Shown one piece after another: positions 1 through 10,665 of a stretch of DNA of 64,000 nt. Position numbers and translations under genes: made by a program. Every line of letters starts with the position of its first letter. Positions within the stretch are counted from its first letter, which is position 1. The notes under the pieces were generated by a model that was not told the DNA's origin, made no database searches, and was given only the letters and a program-made list of their open reading frames with translations. The stretch comes from Isotricha intestinalis (lineage: Eukaryota > Ciliophora > Litostomatea > Vestibuliferida > Isotrichidae): the NCBI GenBank assembly GCA_023807065.1, contig JAJJLU010000344.1:1-64000 (forward strand). Reading direction: 5' to 3'.

Positions 1-1314
1 ACAAATTTCTTTAGAAGATTTATTATAATTACAAATATGAGAAATATCATTTTGATTAATAACATCCCAAACACCATCAGAAGCAATAATAAAGAATAAA
101 TCATCATCATTAATTTTATTTAGATTAATAAAAGGAATAGAACAAACACCATAATTTTTCATTTCTCTATCACCAATACTTCTAGTTAACATTAAAGAAC
201 CAAAAACTCTATTATTAAAAACCATTCCTCCATTTTTTTTTATTCTTTCTACTTCTTCTTTATTTGAACATTTATGATCTTTTGATAATTTAATCACTGA
301 ATTTTTTTTTATTAAATAACACTGTGTATCACCTACATTTGCACAAGCGTAATATTTTTCATTTAATTTTTCAAATATTAATAATATTGTTGCTGTTGAT
401 CCTGATTCTTCATTATAATCTTCTTTTGATATTTCATCATCTAATTGTTGAAAAGATAATAATAAAGATTTTTCAATGTTGAAATCATTTAATTTTAAAG
501 TGTTTAATAATATTTCATGTAAATGATTTTGACAATAAATTGCTGGTTCTTCTCCACTATGACCATCAAATATTGCAAAATATGATATTAATGGATTTTT
601 AGATAAATTAGGAATTATTTTGTGAAAATCTTCCATTTTTTGTCTTGATAATATATTTGGATCTTCTTTATAGTAATAATCTAAATATAATTTTTTTATT
701 TCTTCTTCTTCATTTTTTTCTTTTTTTGCCCTTGGAATTTTATTAAATTTTTTATTCTCTATATTTAATTCTTTTGGAGATTTTAAAGTTTGATTTGATA
801 TTATGTTTTCTTTACTTTCATTTTCACTTTCAGTTTTACTTTTATGTTTTATTGATTTTGATAAATTTATATGAATTAATGGAACATTATTTCTTATTAA
901 TTCTTTGTTATTTACTCTTTTATATATTTCTACATAATTTACTTTTTTAAATTTTGGAATTGATTTATTATTCATTACTTTTTTATTTATTATTTTATGG
1001 TGATTATTATTATTTTCTGCTGTTTTTATTCTATTTGATGGTATATTATAAAATAATTTGTTTTGTAATTCATTTTTTGATGATAAATCTCTTATATTTT
1101 TTTTATTTTTTGGTAATATATATTTTTTCTTTTCTATATATGGATTTTGCTCTTTTTCATTTTTTTTAACTGGAACAGATCCTCTTATTTGTTCATTATT
1201 ATTTTTTAATAAATTGAATTTTTGAATGAAATCTTTTTGAAAATTATATTGAGGTGTAGATTTCCTTTCTTTATATTTATATTTTTTATTTTCTTTTTTA
1301 TTATATTTATCCAT
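1..1314 (-). CDS. PP2C-family protein phosphatase, partial (C-terminus beyond left edge)
   Basis: Serine/threonine phosphatase of the metal-dependent PPM/PP2C family. The ATG is at 1314-1312 and the frame stays open to base 1, giving 438 residues without a stop. The first ~200 residues are Lys/Asn-rich, low in complexity and probably disordered. The phosphatase domain follows: an RxxMED motif near residues 224-229, the metal-binding DGH (D250-H252), a GSTA strand, an ANVGDT strand, a TRSIGD motif, and ASDGVWDV with the metal-binding D413. These motifs in this order define an active PP2C. The last part of the domain, with its final metal-binding Asp, lies outside the window. The next gene on the same strand ends 75 bp upstream of this start. 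Substrate unknown. Confidence 0.93.
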   Translation of the reverse strand, partial: MDKYNKKENKKYKYKERKSTPQYNFQKDFIQKFNLLKNNNEQIRGSVPVKKNEKEQNPYIEKKKYILPKNKKNIRDLSSKNELQNKLFYNIPSNRIKTAENNNNHHKIINKKVMNNKSIPKFKKVNYVEIYKRVNNKELIRNNVPLIHINLSKSIKHKSKTESENESKENIISNQTLKSPKELNIENKKFNKIPRAKKEKNEEEEIKKLYLDYYYKEDPNILSRQKMEDFHKIIPNLSKNPLISYFAIFDGHSGEEPAIYCQNHLHEILLNTLKLNDFNIEKSLLLSFQQLDDEISKEDYNEESGSTATILLIFEKLNEKYYACANVGDTQCYLIKKNSVIKLSKDHKCSNKEEVERIKKNGGMVFNNRVFGSLMLTRSIGDREMKNYGVCSIPFINLNKINDDDLFFIIASDGVWDVINQNDISHICNYNKSSKEIC

Positions 1315-1389
1315 TTATAATTATAAAAATTTATATTTTTTTCAATATTACTTATGTTATCTTATAATATTAAATAATAAATAAATAAT

Positions 1390-2670
1390 TTAGTCTTTTG
1401 CTTGATATTCAAAATTATCTTCTAATTCATTAGCTCTTCTTTTTCGAGGTTTATGTGATAAGAGATAATAAATAAAATAGCCCATACATATAATAATCAA
1501 AATCAATATGCAATAGATAAAAAAAGAAAAAGAGAAAGAAAAATTTCCACCTTTTCTTTTATATAATCCTATTGTTTTCTTATCAATATCAAATACAAAA
1601 TTATATTTTTGAAAAAAAGGTAAACCTAATTTCCAATCAAAAGGATTAAAATCATTAAATATAATCAGAAAATATTTCATATCATTTAATTTATAAAATA
1701 AATCTTTTAAATCAATTTCAAAAGTGAAATTTAATTCTTTGTGATATAAAGTTAACTTTCCTAAATTATCAACATTTAAATTTTCTTTACAGTAAAAATA
1801 AATATATTCAGTATAATCAACTTTATCTTTAATTTTTGTTGAAAAGCACATTCCTTCAGAAATATATTTTTTAAAGAAAATATTATTTATATAAGTGTGA
1901 AAATTATCAGATCCTATAATTACACCTAATTCTGGATATAACCAAAAGTGCCTTTCTTTTATAAATTGAGTGTCATTATTATATTTTATTTCATCAAATT
2001 CAAAGGCCCATTCTCTTTTATCATGAATACTTATAGAATTACAAAAAATATAATTTTCTTCTTTATAATTTGAATCATATTCATGAGGTAAATTCCCAAA
2101 AATTAATTCATTTTTTTCAAAATTTAAAAAAACAGTATATGAATTAATTAAATTTGATTTTTTTAAATTTTTAACAATATTAGTTCCTTCATAACCAATT
2201 AAAGAACCATAATTATTTCTTAAACCAATATTTCCTCCTTCATAAATATTTTTCATATCATTTAATTCATTTACTAAAATAAAAGTAAAATTAGTAATTT
2301 CTTTATTACCACCAAATTGAAAATTTTCTGTAGCAATATCACCTTCAAAAATATCATCTTCAATATAATAAAATGATTTATGTTCTGTTTTGTTATAAGA
2401 AGTTGATAATTTTTCATCAAAATAATAATCTTGTTTTACTTTTCCATTCTTAGATATAATATAAAAAGGATAATTTTGTAATTTTATTGATGATGGAATT
2501 ACTTGTTTTGGATTTCCTATTGTTATATTTGTATATATATCATTTATTAATAATGTTTTAAATATATTATCTGAAGATATATTTAATGGAAGTCTCCTAT
2601 TAAATTTCATTTTTATTTCTGCTTTCACTAAAATAAAAAAATATGTAAAAAAAATAAATATGAATTCCAT
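1390..2670 (-). CDS. Pepsin-fold (A1) membrane protein lacking both catalytic aspartates
   Basis: A 426-residue protein with an N-terminal signal peptide (residues 1-17), a luminal or extracellular part, one transmembrane segment near 378-405, and a basic cytosolic tail with RKRR. The fold is that of family A1 aspartic proteases: YTNITIGNPKQ matches the YxxxxIGTPPQ strand, and WKLGLPFFQKYNFVFD near the end matches the family's final xLGxxFLRxYxxxFD block. Where active members have DTGS, this protein has KLQN (K63 in place of the first Asp). At the second active site it has IIGSD (G253 in place of Asp). It is therefore probably not a protease; binding of peptides or a structural role is possible. 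Family placement is confident, lack of activity is inferred. Confidence 0.8.
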   Translation of the reverse strand: MEFIFIFFTYFFILVKAEIKMKFNRRLPLNISSDNIFKTLLINDIYTNITIGNPKQVIPSSIKLQNYPFYIISKNGKVKQDYYFDEKLSTSYNKTEHKSFYYIEDDIFEGDIATENFQFGGNKEITNFTFILVNELNDMKNIYEGGNIGLRNNYGSLIGYEGTNIVKNLKKSNLINSYTVFLNFEKNELIFGNLPHEYDSNYKEENYIFCNSISIHDKREWAFEFDEIKYNNDTQFIKERHFWLYPELGVIIGSDNFHTYINNIFFKKYISEGMCFSTKIKDKVDYTEYIYFYCKENLNVDNLGKLTLYHKELNFTFEIDLKDLFYKLNDMKYFLIIFNDFNPFDWKLGLPFFQKYNFVFDIDKKTIGLYKRKGGNFSFSFSFFIYCILILIIICMGYFIYYLLSHKPRKRRANELEDNFEYQAKD

Positions 2671-3019
2671 TAATAATGAAGAAAAAAATTAAATTTTATT
2701 AAATATACTATTTGATTTAAAATAATATTTTTTTATATTCAATTGGATTCATGTCTTAATTCATTGTTCATAATATTGAAATAATAAATAGTATAATAAT
2801 TATAGAAGAAAAAGGAATAAATTCATAATCTTTTCAAATAGGAAAATAAATAATTAAACTAATAAACTTTCTTCACATTTTTTTTAGAATTCTTAATTTC
2901 TATATATATTAATTTAGTGAATAAATAAAAAAAAATAAAATTATCAAGGAAATATTATTTTTTTTTAAAAAGATATAAATAGTTAATATTTAATATTTAA
3001 TATTTATATTTATCATAAA
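2671..3019. promoter_or_regulatory. Divergent intergenic region
   Basis: The 349 bases between the starts of the pepsin-fold gene (minus strand) and the inositol polyphosphate kinase gene (plus strand) must hold both promoters. They consist of A/T runs. I see no recognisable element and no open frame of note. Confidence 0.4.
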
Positions 3020-4030
3020 ATGAAAACTACTTTCCAACCAATTCATTTTGATTTAGATATTAATTCTTTTTCACTTTATTTAAATGCAGTTGGAGGTCAT
3101 TCTCTTTTTATTGAAATTTCCCCTCAATATCTAATCAAAAGTTCCAATGAAAATGAAATTAATTTTTATTCTTTAACACATAATAATTTTAAATTTAATT
3201 ATTATCCAAAATTTTTAGGAATTATTTCACAAGGAACTGAACAATTTGAAATCATTGAAAACTACGTTTTTCAATGTAAAATATTTTTTAAAAACTTTAT
3301 TTTGAAAATGAACATTAAATCTGAAGATATTAATATTGAAAATGATATAAAATTTAATTCAATTTTTGAAACTTTTATTCAAGAAAATTTCCAAAATATT
3401 CAAATAAACAGTTCATTCAATAAACTTGAAAAAAGACTAGTAAATTATTATAAAAACTCAAGAAATAAATTAAAATGGATTTTATTTTCTTTCCTAAAAT
3501 GGAATAATTCTTTTTTAAATAATAATTTTATAATAATGAAGAATTTAACTTTTAATATGGTAAATCCAGCAATATTAGATATAAAGTTAGGAACAAGTCC
3601 AAAAATTTCAAAAGAAAATAATTTAATTAAAAACTACGATGGTGCTCATAAAGAAATTGGATGTAGAATTATGGGAATTCAAAAAGGAAATGTTTTTAAA
3701 CATAGATATAATACTAAAAATTATTCTTTAAATGAATTTAAAGAAGAAATTTCTCTTTTTTTTAAAAATAATCATGAATTAATTAATAATACTATTGATG
3801 AAGCTTTAAATATTATTAGTGAAATTATAAGTAAATTTAAATTTAATATAAAATTTTCTTCTTTACTTTTATGCTATGATGAAAGTAATAAATATAATAA
3901 GGTTTATGCTAATTTAATTGATTTTACTTTTGTTGGAGAAGATAGTAAAAGTAATAATAATATTAATAAAGATCTTATTTCTTCTATCAAAAATTTTGTT
4001 TTTATTTTAAATGAATTTCAAACAAAATAA
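3020..4030 (+). CDS. Inositol polyphosphate kinase (IPK/IP6K family)
   Basis: A 336-residue kinase that phosphorylates soluble inositol phosphates. The family signature PxxxDxKxG is present as PAILDIKLG at residues 183-191, with the substrate-binding D187 and K189. It is followed by CRIMGIQ, equivalent to the RxxGMQ strand, and near the C-terminus by LIDFTFV with the metal-binding D301. Length is within the range of small IP6K/IPMK enzymes. Whether it is an IP6 kinase or a multikinase cannot be told from the sequence alone. The start is the first ATG after a run of stops and lies in an A-rich context. It runs divergently from the pepsin-fold gene and converges on the IQ-motif gene. Confidence 0.87.
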   Translation: MKTTFQPIHFDLDINSFSLYLNAVGGHSLFIEISPQYLIKSSNENEINFYSLTHNNFKFNYYPKFLGIISQGTEQFEIIENYVFQCKIFFKNFILKMNIKSEDINIENDIKFNSIFETFIQENFQNIQINSSFNKLEKRLVNYYKNSRNKLKWILFSFLKWNNSFLNNNFIIMKNLTFNMVNPAILDIKLGTSPKISKENNLIKNYDGAHKEIGCRIMGIQKGNVFKHRYNTKNYSLNEFKEEISLFFKNNHELINNTIDEALNIISEIISKFKFNIKFSSLLLCYDESNKYNKVYANLIDFTFVGEDSKSNNNINKDLISSIKNFVFILNEFQTK

Positions 4031-4354
4031 ATTATCTCTTTTTTTTTAGAATAAATGAATAGAACAATGTAAATGATATAATATTATTAAAAGCATTTTA
4101 AATATTATTTGACTTTCGACAGAATTAAATAGTTATATTTTATATAGACAATTTTAATATTTTAATATGATAAAACAATTAAATCTTTTTAAGTTTAACA
4201 TAAACAATTCCTAATAAATATATTTTAATAATTATAAAATTAAACTTTAAAAAATAAATAAAATTATTTTAAAAAACAATTGTTATTAAGTATTATCTTA
4301 AAAATACAATATATAATAATAAATAAAAAAAATCAAAAATGCATTATAATTTAT
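4031..4354. other. Convergent intergenic region
   Basis: The 324 bases between two convergent stop codons are A/T-rich. No gene, repeat or RNA was recognised. Presumably it holds both 3' ends. Confidence 0.4.
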
Positions 4355-7300
4355 TTATTTTTGTGAATTAATACCTTGTTGTTGAAAAGTTTTATTTAAA
4401 TTTTTAGGAGGACATATATTTACTCTTCTCATATATATTTTATTATTTAAATTACTTTGATTGACAGGATTATTATTGTTTAAATTTTGATTATTTATCA
4501 AATTATTATTATTAACTGGAGTATCATAATTTATAATTTTTTTATTAAAAGTCATTCCATTTAAATGAGGAGGATTATATTGAAATAAATTATTTGAAGA
4601 CAAAGTTTTTTTATGAATTAAATTATTATTATTATCATAATCAATAATTTGATAATCAGGAATTTGCATTTTCCTATATTGATAACTATTAATTTGATTA
4701 ATTGGATAACGAAATACTTCATTATTCAGATTTTGATTACATTGAATAAATCTTTCATTATTTGGAATATAAATATTATTTTGATTATTATTCATTAAAT
4801 AATGATGTCCTAAATTATAATTACTTAATGAATGATTTAATATCATATTATTATCATCATTGATAAAAATATTATCATATCCTGTGTAAAAATCATTATT
4901 CTGTTTATTTAAATTTAAATTTTCAATTACTATTTCTTTTATTTTTGAAGGTGGTTTAAATTTTGATATATTTTCTATTTCTTCATTTATATTTAATATT
5001 TCAATGTCTTCTTCTTTTTTATCTAAAAGATTATTTTTTTGTTTTAATTCTAAAATATTTTGAGTTGGCTTTTGAAATTGAATAGTTGTTTGTAAAATAT
5101 TATTTTTTTTCACTAAAGTTGGAGAAGTAATTTTATCTTTTCTTTTATTTTTTAATTCTTCATTATTTTCTTTTAGATTTTCATTTAATGTATTTTCTAC
5201 TTTTTCTAAATTATTTATTTCTTTATTTTGATTTTCTTCTATTTTATTAATATCAAAATTAAAATCATTATTTATTTTTTTATCAAAAGTAATAACAACT
5301 TCTTTAATTTTTTTTTTTTCATTTTTATTTTCTTCATTATTGTTTTTTTCATCTATATTATTTTTGAAATAAATATCATCATCTAAAATATTAATAGTCT
5401 CGAATTCAATTAATTTATCTTGTTCTAACATTTTATTAAATTCTTCATTTTTATTAAAAATTTCATCTTCTTTATTTTTTGAAAGAAGCTTTAAATTTTC
5501 TTCTTTTTCTTTAATTGATGCTTGTGTATTTTCTTTTAATATATCTTGAAATGGGGGATCAATTATTATATTTTCATTTTTTATATTTTCTAATTCTTTA
5601 TTTAAATTATTTAAATATGCTTTTGAGTTACTTTCTTTATTAGAATTCTTTATGATTTTATTATTTTCTTTTTTTATCATGTTATTTTTATTTTTTTTAT
5701 TATCTATTTTTTCTTCATTTATTATCTTTTTTCTCTTTTTTTTTCTTATGTCTGTTTCATTTATTTTATCTAATTTTACATTTGTAAATGTTTTATTCAT
5801 ATTTAATAAATCATTATTTTTTTCTCTTGAAGAAACTACTTTCATTTCATTTATATCTTTTGTTTTTATTTCTTTAAACTTTTTTTTTAAAGGATTATCA
5901 AAATTTTTTACTGAATTTCTTTTATTTTTAAATAACATCATTTCATAATTTTCATTTATGAAATTATTTTCTTCTATAAAAAGTTCTGTTTGATTAACAT
6001 TATCATTTGGTATGTTATTAATTTGATGTTTTTTTTTGAAAAGAAAAACAAGAGTTTTTTTAGATTTTTTTGGTTCTTCTTTTTCAGTTTCTTTTTCAAC
6101 TTTATTTCTTTTTTCAATATTATTTTTCGGGTTCTCTTTTTTTTCAACTTTTAAATTTTTTGAATTTTTTGTTTTATTATTGTTTTTTGATTTTATTATT
6201 TTTGGGTTATTTAAATTTTCTTTTTTAAATAAAATTAATGATTTTAATATTCCTCTTTTTTCAATTATTTCTTTAAATTTTTTAAAAGAAGAAAATATTA
6301 AATCATTATTATTATTATTTTTATAATTTTTTAAAATAGATTTAACAATAGTAAATTTATCAACATTTTTTTTCCAATGAACAAAACAATTTTTTAATTT
6401 ATAAATAAGAATATCTTTATTTTCTTTTAAAGAAATATTTTCCCATTTTTTAATATACATCCTCATATTTACTTTAGATAATATTTTATTTAAATTTTTT
6501 AAACAATATTTTTTATCTCCTTTTACCAATTTCTTTAAAAATCTTTTAAAAACAATTTTTTTATGTAAATAATCAATAAGTAATAACATATTAATAAAAG
6601 ATTCTTGTTTTTCTAAACTTTCAATTAATTTAGTTCTAGATAAGAATCCTCTAATATTTTTTTGTAATAAAATTATTAAATATAAAGTTTTCCACCATTT
6701 TTGAATGATAATAATTTTTCTCAAAAAATCTGGATTTATTTTTTTATTTTGAGTATTTTTTCTCATTTTCGATGAATATTCAACTCTTCTTAAAAAAACT
6801 GCTGTTTTTTGAGCATTATTTAAAGCCTTTTTATCATAATTATTTTTTATTATACTTTTTTTTGGATTCATTGGTATTGGAGTTAAAAAGCTTTCTAATT
6901 GTTTATTTTGAATTATTTTATTTTTTTTACAATCATAATCTTGTGATTTATGATTAGTAAATTGTAATTTTTTTGCTATATTCTTTTTTGAATTTGATAG
7001 TATATTTTTTAAATAATATTCTCCACTTTTATCACTATATCTTTTTGTTCCTGATAAAGTCACTGTTTTATGATTTTCAATATATGAAACTAATCTAAGT
7101 TTACATTTATTTAATAAATTTTCTGGTTTATTATTTCTTCTTTTTTCATCGAACTAATTGTTTATATAATTTTTTTATTTTACATTTGCTGAATTTGTAT
7201 TATTATTTAATCTTTCTGTTTTATTTTTTTCTTGATTTTCTTCTTCTGTATCTTTTTTTTCTTCATATAATTTTAATGTTCTTTTTGTTTTCTCTGTTTT

Positions 7301-7503
7301 TGATATTTTCTGAGATGAATGAGTTGTTTGATTATTTACTTTTGTACTTTTTTTTGAGGATAAAGAATTTATATTATTTTGAATTGGCAATGAAGTATCG
7401 AACTAATTATTTAAAATTTATTTTTTACATTCCTTCTTAATGCCATTTCAAATGATAATTCACTTTGTGATGTTATATGAATAAGTTTATTACTAGAATT
7501 CAT
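4355..7503 (-). CDS. IQ-motif, coiled-coil protein in three exons
   Basis: A 1030-residue protein assembled from exon 1 (7503-7429, 25 codons), exon 2 (7402-7184, 73 codons) and exon 3 (7153-4355, 932 codons plus stop). Both introns are phase 0, and the frame stays open only if they are removed. Residues ~245-274 contain IIIIQKWWK and LLQKNIRGFLSRTKL, paired IQ-type calmodulin- or centrin-binding helices. The following ~100 residues have Trp/Phe-Lys repeats such as FVHWKK that resemble Sfi1-type centrin-binding repeats. The rest is long Lys/Glu/Asn-rich coiled coil ending in an Asn-rich tail. Similar IQ proteins are common in ciliate cortical cytoskeletons, so a basal-body or cortical role is likely but not shown. 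Without the introns the N-terminus would be missed. Confidence 0.85.
7154..7183 (-). other. 30-nt spliceosomal intron (intron 2 of the IQ-motif gene)
   Basis: On the minus strand this begins GTAAAATAA and ends CAATTAG. It contains in-frame stops, and removing it joins exon 2 to exon 3 in frame (phase 0). Flanks are AAT before and TTCGAT after, the same as at intron 1. Confidence 0.85.
7403..7428 (-). other. 26-nt spliceosomal intron (intron 1 of the IQ-motif gene)
   Basis: On the minus strand this begins GTAAAAAATA and ends AATTAG. Removing it joins a 25-codon first exon, starting at the ATG at 7503, to exon 2 in frame (phase 0). Flanks are AAT before and TTCGAT after. Confidence 0.83.
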
Positions 7504-7705
7504 TTTTTTATTTTTTTATAATGTTAAACCAATTTTAATATTAATTATTTTTTTTCATAATCATTTTATTTTTGATTCATATAAGTGTTTATTATTTCAT
7601 ATTTTATTTAATTAAAGAACTTCTCATTTTTTAAAATTGTTGTGGAAGGAAAATCAAATTTCTTTTTTATATTTAAAAATCCAAATAATTTATAAAAAAA
7701 CAAAA

Positions 7706-9310
7706 TTATATATTATTTTCAGGTTTTTCTTCAATATTATTATCATTATCATTCTCATTATATTTTTCAGAAATATGATTATCTCCCTCTTTTGTAGTAT
7801 GATTTTGGGTTGAATTTTCATTATTCTTTTGTTTGATTTTATCAAATCCTTCAACATTTTGTCCAATTTGATTTGCCATCATATCAATAGCAACACTACT
7901 ATTATTCATCTTATTTTTTTTCTTTGAAGGAAAAATTTTTGCAATAGTTTCAGATAAAAGGAAAAAAGGATTAAAAATACCAACAAAACAAAGAATACCT
8001 AAAATAAAAAAGTCTAAATATATAAACATTTCAATATTATTTATTATTTTTTTTATTCCCATGTTGGTTATTGGATTGACATAACTTAATAAATTAAAGT
8101 ATGTTCTACCATAATCAAATATTAAATAAGTATCATATATTAAAATAAAAAGTACTATTTCAATTACACATCTCACAATTAAATCACTTTTAAACATTTT
8201 ATTATTTCCTCCTCTTTTTTCATTATTTTTCATTGATAAAGAAACAAATATTCCACAAAAAGAAGTCATAAATAATCTTAAAGCATTATTAGCATATATA
8301 TTAAATTTATAATACTCAAAAAAAGCTAAATAGTCTTGATTCATTTTAACTTTTTTTTCCAAACTCAAATAACCTCTATGAAATAATTGAACTGAAGTGT
8401 CTTTTATTTGATAAGAAGGAAGATTTTCAATAATTTTATCAATTCCATTTTCAAAATATAAAGTAGATTTATTTTCAAAATCTATATCATTATATCTATA
8501 ATCTTCAATTTCATCTTTACAATTATGCTCTTTTTTTGAATACAATTCATATTCCATTTCTTTTCTATTATCATAATCTGGATTAGCACAAGGTAATAAT
8601 TCTGAAATTTTTAATTGAACAATAATAGCTCCGTTTTCCTTTTCATTTGTGTAATGAAAATAATAATCATCATTCAATTTAAAAGTCTTATAATTATAAT
8701 TACTATTAGAATCTTCTTTTTTATCAACATAAATGTGATTTATGGGACATTCTTCATCTTTAGATAAACATAGTTTAAAAATTAAATTTGTATCTATATA
8801 TCCACAATCTTTCAATCCTTTACCACATTGTTCATAACTAAAGTGATAAAAATAATCAATATATGAATAAGAATGATTTGATCTAATAGGATTTAAATAA
8901 ACTCCCTTCCAAGATTTATAAGAAACTGGATATATTTTTGGAATATTATTACATCCATTTTTAATCATTTTTTTACTACACTTCTTTCTTATTAATTTAT
9001 TACCATAATCTTTATTTATATTTAAATTTAAACAATTACAAGATTTTACGATTCCGTCCCAACTTCCTAAACTAAAATGGTCATTAAGAAAAAATGGAGT
9101 AGAATCATTATCTTTTTTTTCTATATTATGAAAACCAACTATTGGATTCGAATTCCAATTATCAAATAAATCATCTATATAACCATTAGAATATTCTCTT
9201 GGAATTATATAAAATAATAACAATATATAAATTATTAATATTGTTGTACTTTGAAGATAATCATGTATTGAATATATTTTCCTAATATGATTTAAATCTA
9301 AACTTTCCAT
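7706..9310 (-). CDS. Multi-pass membrane protein with Cys-rich ectodomain, function unknown
   Basis: A 534-residue membrane protein. One hydrophobic segment lies at residues ~20-38. A large hydrophilic domain with about a dozen cysteines follows, and then three or four transmembrane segments between ~335 and ~470. The tail is polar and Asn/Glu-rich. The loop contains the spaced pattern CGxGxKDCG ... LCLSKDEECPIN. I recall similar CPIN-type cysteine patterns from unnamed multi-pass proteins of ciliates, but cannot assign a function. The ectodomain is presumably disulfide-bonded and outside the cell or in a lumen. Its start is only 80 bp from the start of the divergent DRC9/10-like gene. Confidence 0.75.
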   Translation of the reverse strand: MESLDLNHIRKIYSIHDYLQSTTILIIYILLLFYIIPREYSNGYIDDLFDNWNSNPIVGFHNIEKKDNDSTPFFLNDHFSLGSWDGIVKSCNCLNLNINKDYGNKLIRKKCSKKMIKNGCNNIPKIYPVSYKSWKGVYLNPIRSNHSYSYIDYFYHFSYEQCGKGLKDCGYIDTNLIFKLCLSKDEECPINHIYVDKKEDSNSNYNYKTFKLNDDYYFHYTNEKENGAIIVQLKISELLPCANPDYDNRKEMEYELYSKKEHNCKDEIEDYRYNDIDFENKSTLYFENGIDKIIENLPSYQIKDTSVQLFHRGYLSLEKKVKMNQDYLAFFEYYKFNIYANNALRLFMTSFCGIFVSLSMKNNEKRGGNNKMFKSDLIVRCVIEIVLFILIYDTYLIFDYGRTYFNLLSYVNPITNMGIKKIINNIEMFIYLDFFILGILCFVGIFNPFFLLSETIAKIFPSKKKNKMNNSSVAIDMMANQIGQNVEGFDKIKQKNNENSTQNHTTKEGDNHISEKYNENDNDNNIEEKPENNI

Positions 9311-9390
9311 TTGGGAAAATTAAAAAAAAATTAAAAATTAATATTTAATAGTTTTATAAATAAAAAATAAAATATTTTTTGTAACTTAAA

Positions 9391-10602
9391 ATGAAGAATC
9401 CAAAAGATTCAAAACAAGATAAAAAGAAAGGACAAAAAGGTGGAAAACATAAAAACAAAGATGATAAAGATTTAGAAGATTTACCAGTAGATTTAGTATT
9501 TTGTTACCAAGCATATATAATTCTTCAAGATTTATTAAAGAAAGCAGATTATATAGGAACATATACAACATCAAATTCAAAAAGTAAAATGTCAAAAATG
9601 ATAGGAAGTCAAATTGATAATAAACTGAGAAATCAACAAGAATTAGAAAAAATATTTGATGACCTTATTATTGAAAAGACTTCAAAAGTTGCTTTAGTAG
9701 AAGAAGAAGATATAAATAAATTAAATGCAGAAATAAATAAATATGCAGAAGAATTAAAATCATCAACTAATAGTATTTGCAAAACTTTAGATGAAAATCC
9801 TGATATTCCTAAAAATTTAATTAAAGCTAAAAGAGATCAAAAAATTATGACTACTGATTTAAGTAGATTTTTTGATGATTTTATTCTTGGAAAATTAAAT
9901 AATTTTAATTCAGTAATAGAAAATTATAATAATAAGAAAATCAATATTGATAGTTTAAGAAAAGAAGAAATGAAATATTTCAGAGAATTAAAACAATTAA
10001 ATGAAAACTTAGCAAAAGAAGAAGCAGATTATAACAAAGATCAAGTAGAAATGAATCAAAATTTATTAAGAATGAAGAAATTATTAGCTAAAACAAAATT
10101 AGAAGAAAATTTATTCATTGAATATCAAAAAAATCAAATAGCAGCTTTGAGTGCTTTACATAAATCAAATTTCAAAGAAGAAGAAAATAAAATGAGAAAA
10201 GAAATAAAAGATAAAGAAGATGAAAAAGAGAAAATATCTAAATTAAATGAATTTGTATATGCTTATTTAAAAGAACAGAAAATAAGATATGAAAATGAAA
10301 ATGCTCAATGGGAAAAAACAAAGAAAACAAAATTTGAGATGAATGAAGAAATGAGGAATAATTTAAATGAAAGGAATAATCAAAGGAAAAATAATATAGA
10401 AGCCTTACAAAAGAAAATACAAAATTATAGATTAGCTAATGAGCATTTAACCAAAGTAGCTTCAGAATTAAATTATACAAACTTTAATACAATTCATGGT
10501 CCTGATGTAAAATTACCTCCAATTTATAATGTTCCAGAACAAAAAGAGGCTGAACAACCAAAACCTGAAAATGAAAATACAAATGAACCTCAAATTCCAT
10601 AA
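9391..10602 (+). CDS. Coiled-coil protein resembling dynein regulatory complex subunit 9/10
   Basis: A 403-residue protein, mostly alpha-helical coiled coil between residues ~100 and ~365, with a Lys-rich N-terminus and a Pro/Glu-rich tail. The segment after ~270, with a KLxEFVYAYLKEQKIRYENE-like stretch followed by a Trp and further Lys/Glu heptads, resembles the region before the IQ motif of IQCG (DRC9) and IQCD (DRC10). Those are subunits of the nexin-dynein regulatory complex in motile cilia. I see no IQ motif at its end. Its neighbour on the other strand is the ciliary gene IFT38; the two stop codons are 63 bp apart. The family call is tentative; that it is a coiled-coil protein is certain. 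Confidence 0.5.
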   Translation: MKNPKDSKQDKKKGQKGGKHKNKDDKDLEDLPVDLVFCYQAYIILQDLLKKADYIGTYTTSNSKSKMSKMIGSQIDNKLRNQQELEKIFDDLIIEKTSKVALVEEEDINKLNAEINKYAEELKSSTNSICKTLDENPDIPKNLIKAKRDQKIMTTDLSRFFDDFILGKLNNFNSVIENYNNKKINIDSLRKEEMKYFRELKQLNENLAKEEADYNKDQVEMNQNLLRMKKLLAKTKLEENLFIEYQKNQIAALSALHKSNFKEEENKMRKEIKDKEDEKEKISKLNEFVYAYLKEQKIRYENENAQWEKTKKTKFEMNEEMRNNLNERNNQRKNNIEALQKKIQNYRLANEHLTKVASELNYTNFNTIHGPDVKLPPIYNVPEQKEAEQPKPENENTNEPQIP

Positions 10603-10665
10603 TTATTTTTTTATTAATTTGAAACAAATAACTTGATAAATTTAGTTTAAAATAAAATTAAAAAT

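Noticed and set aside
5652..6326. Open frames opposite the IQ-motif gene, Phe/Leu-rich
   Set aside because: They are antisense shadows of Lys/Glu/Asn codons. Lys- and Glu-rich genes give Phe- and Leu-rich frames on the other strand.
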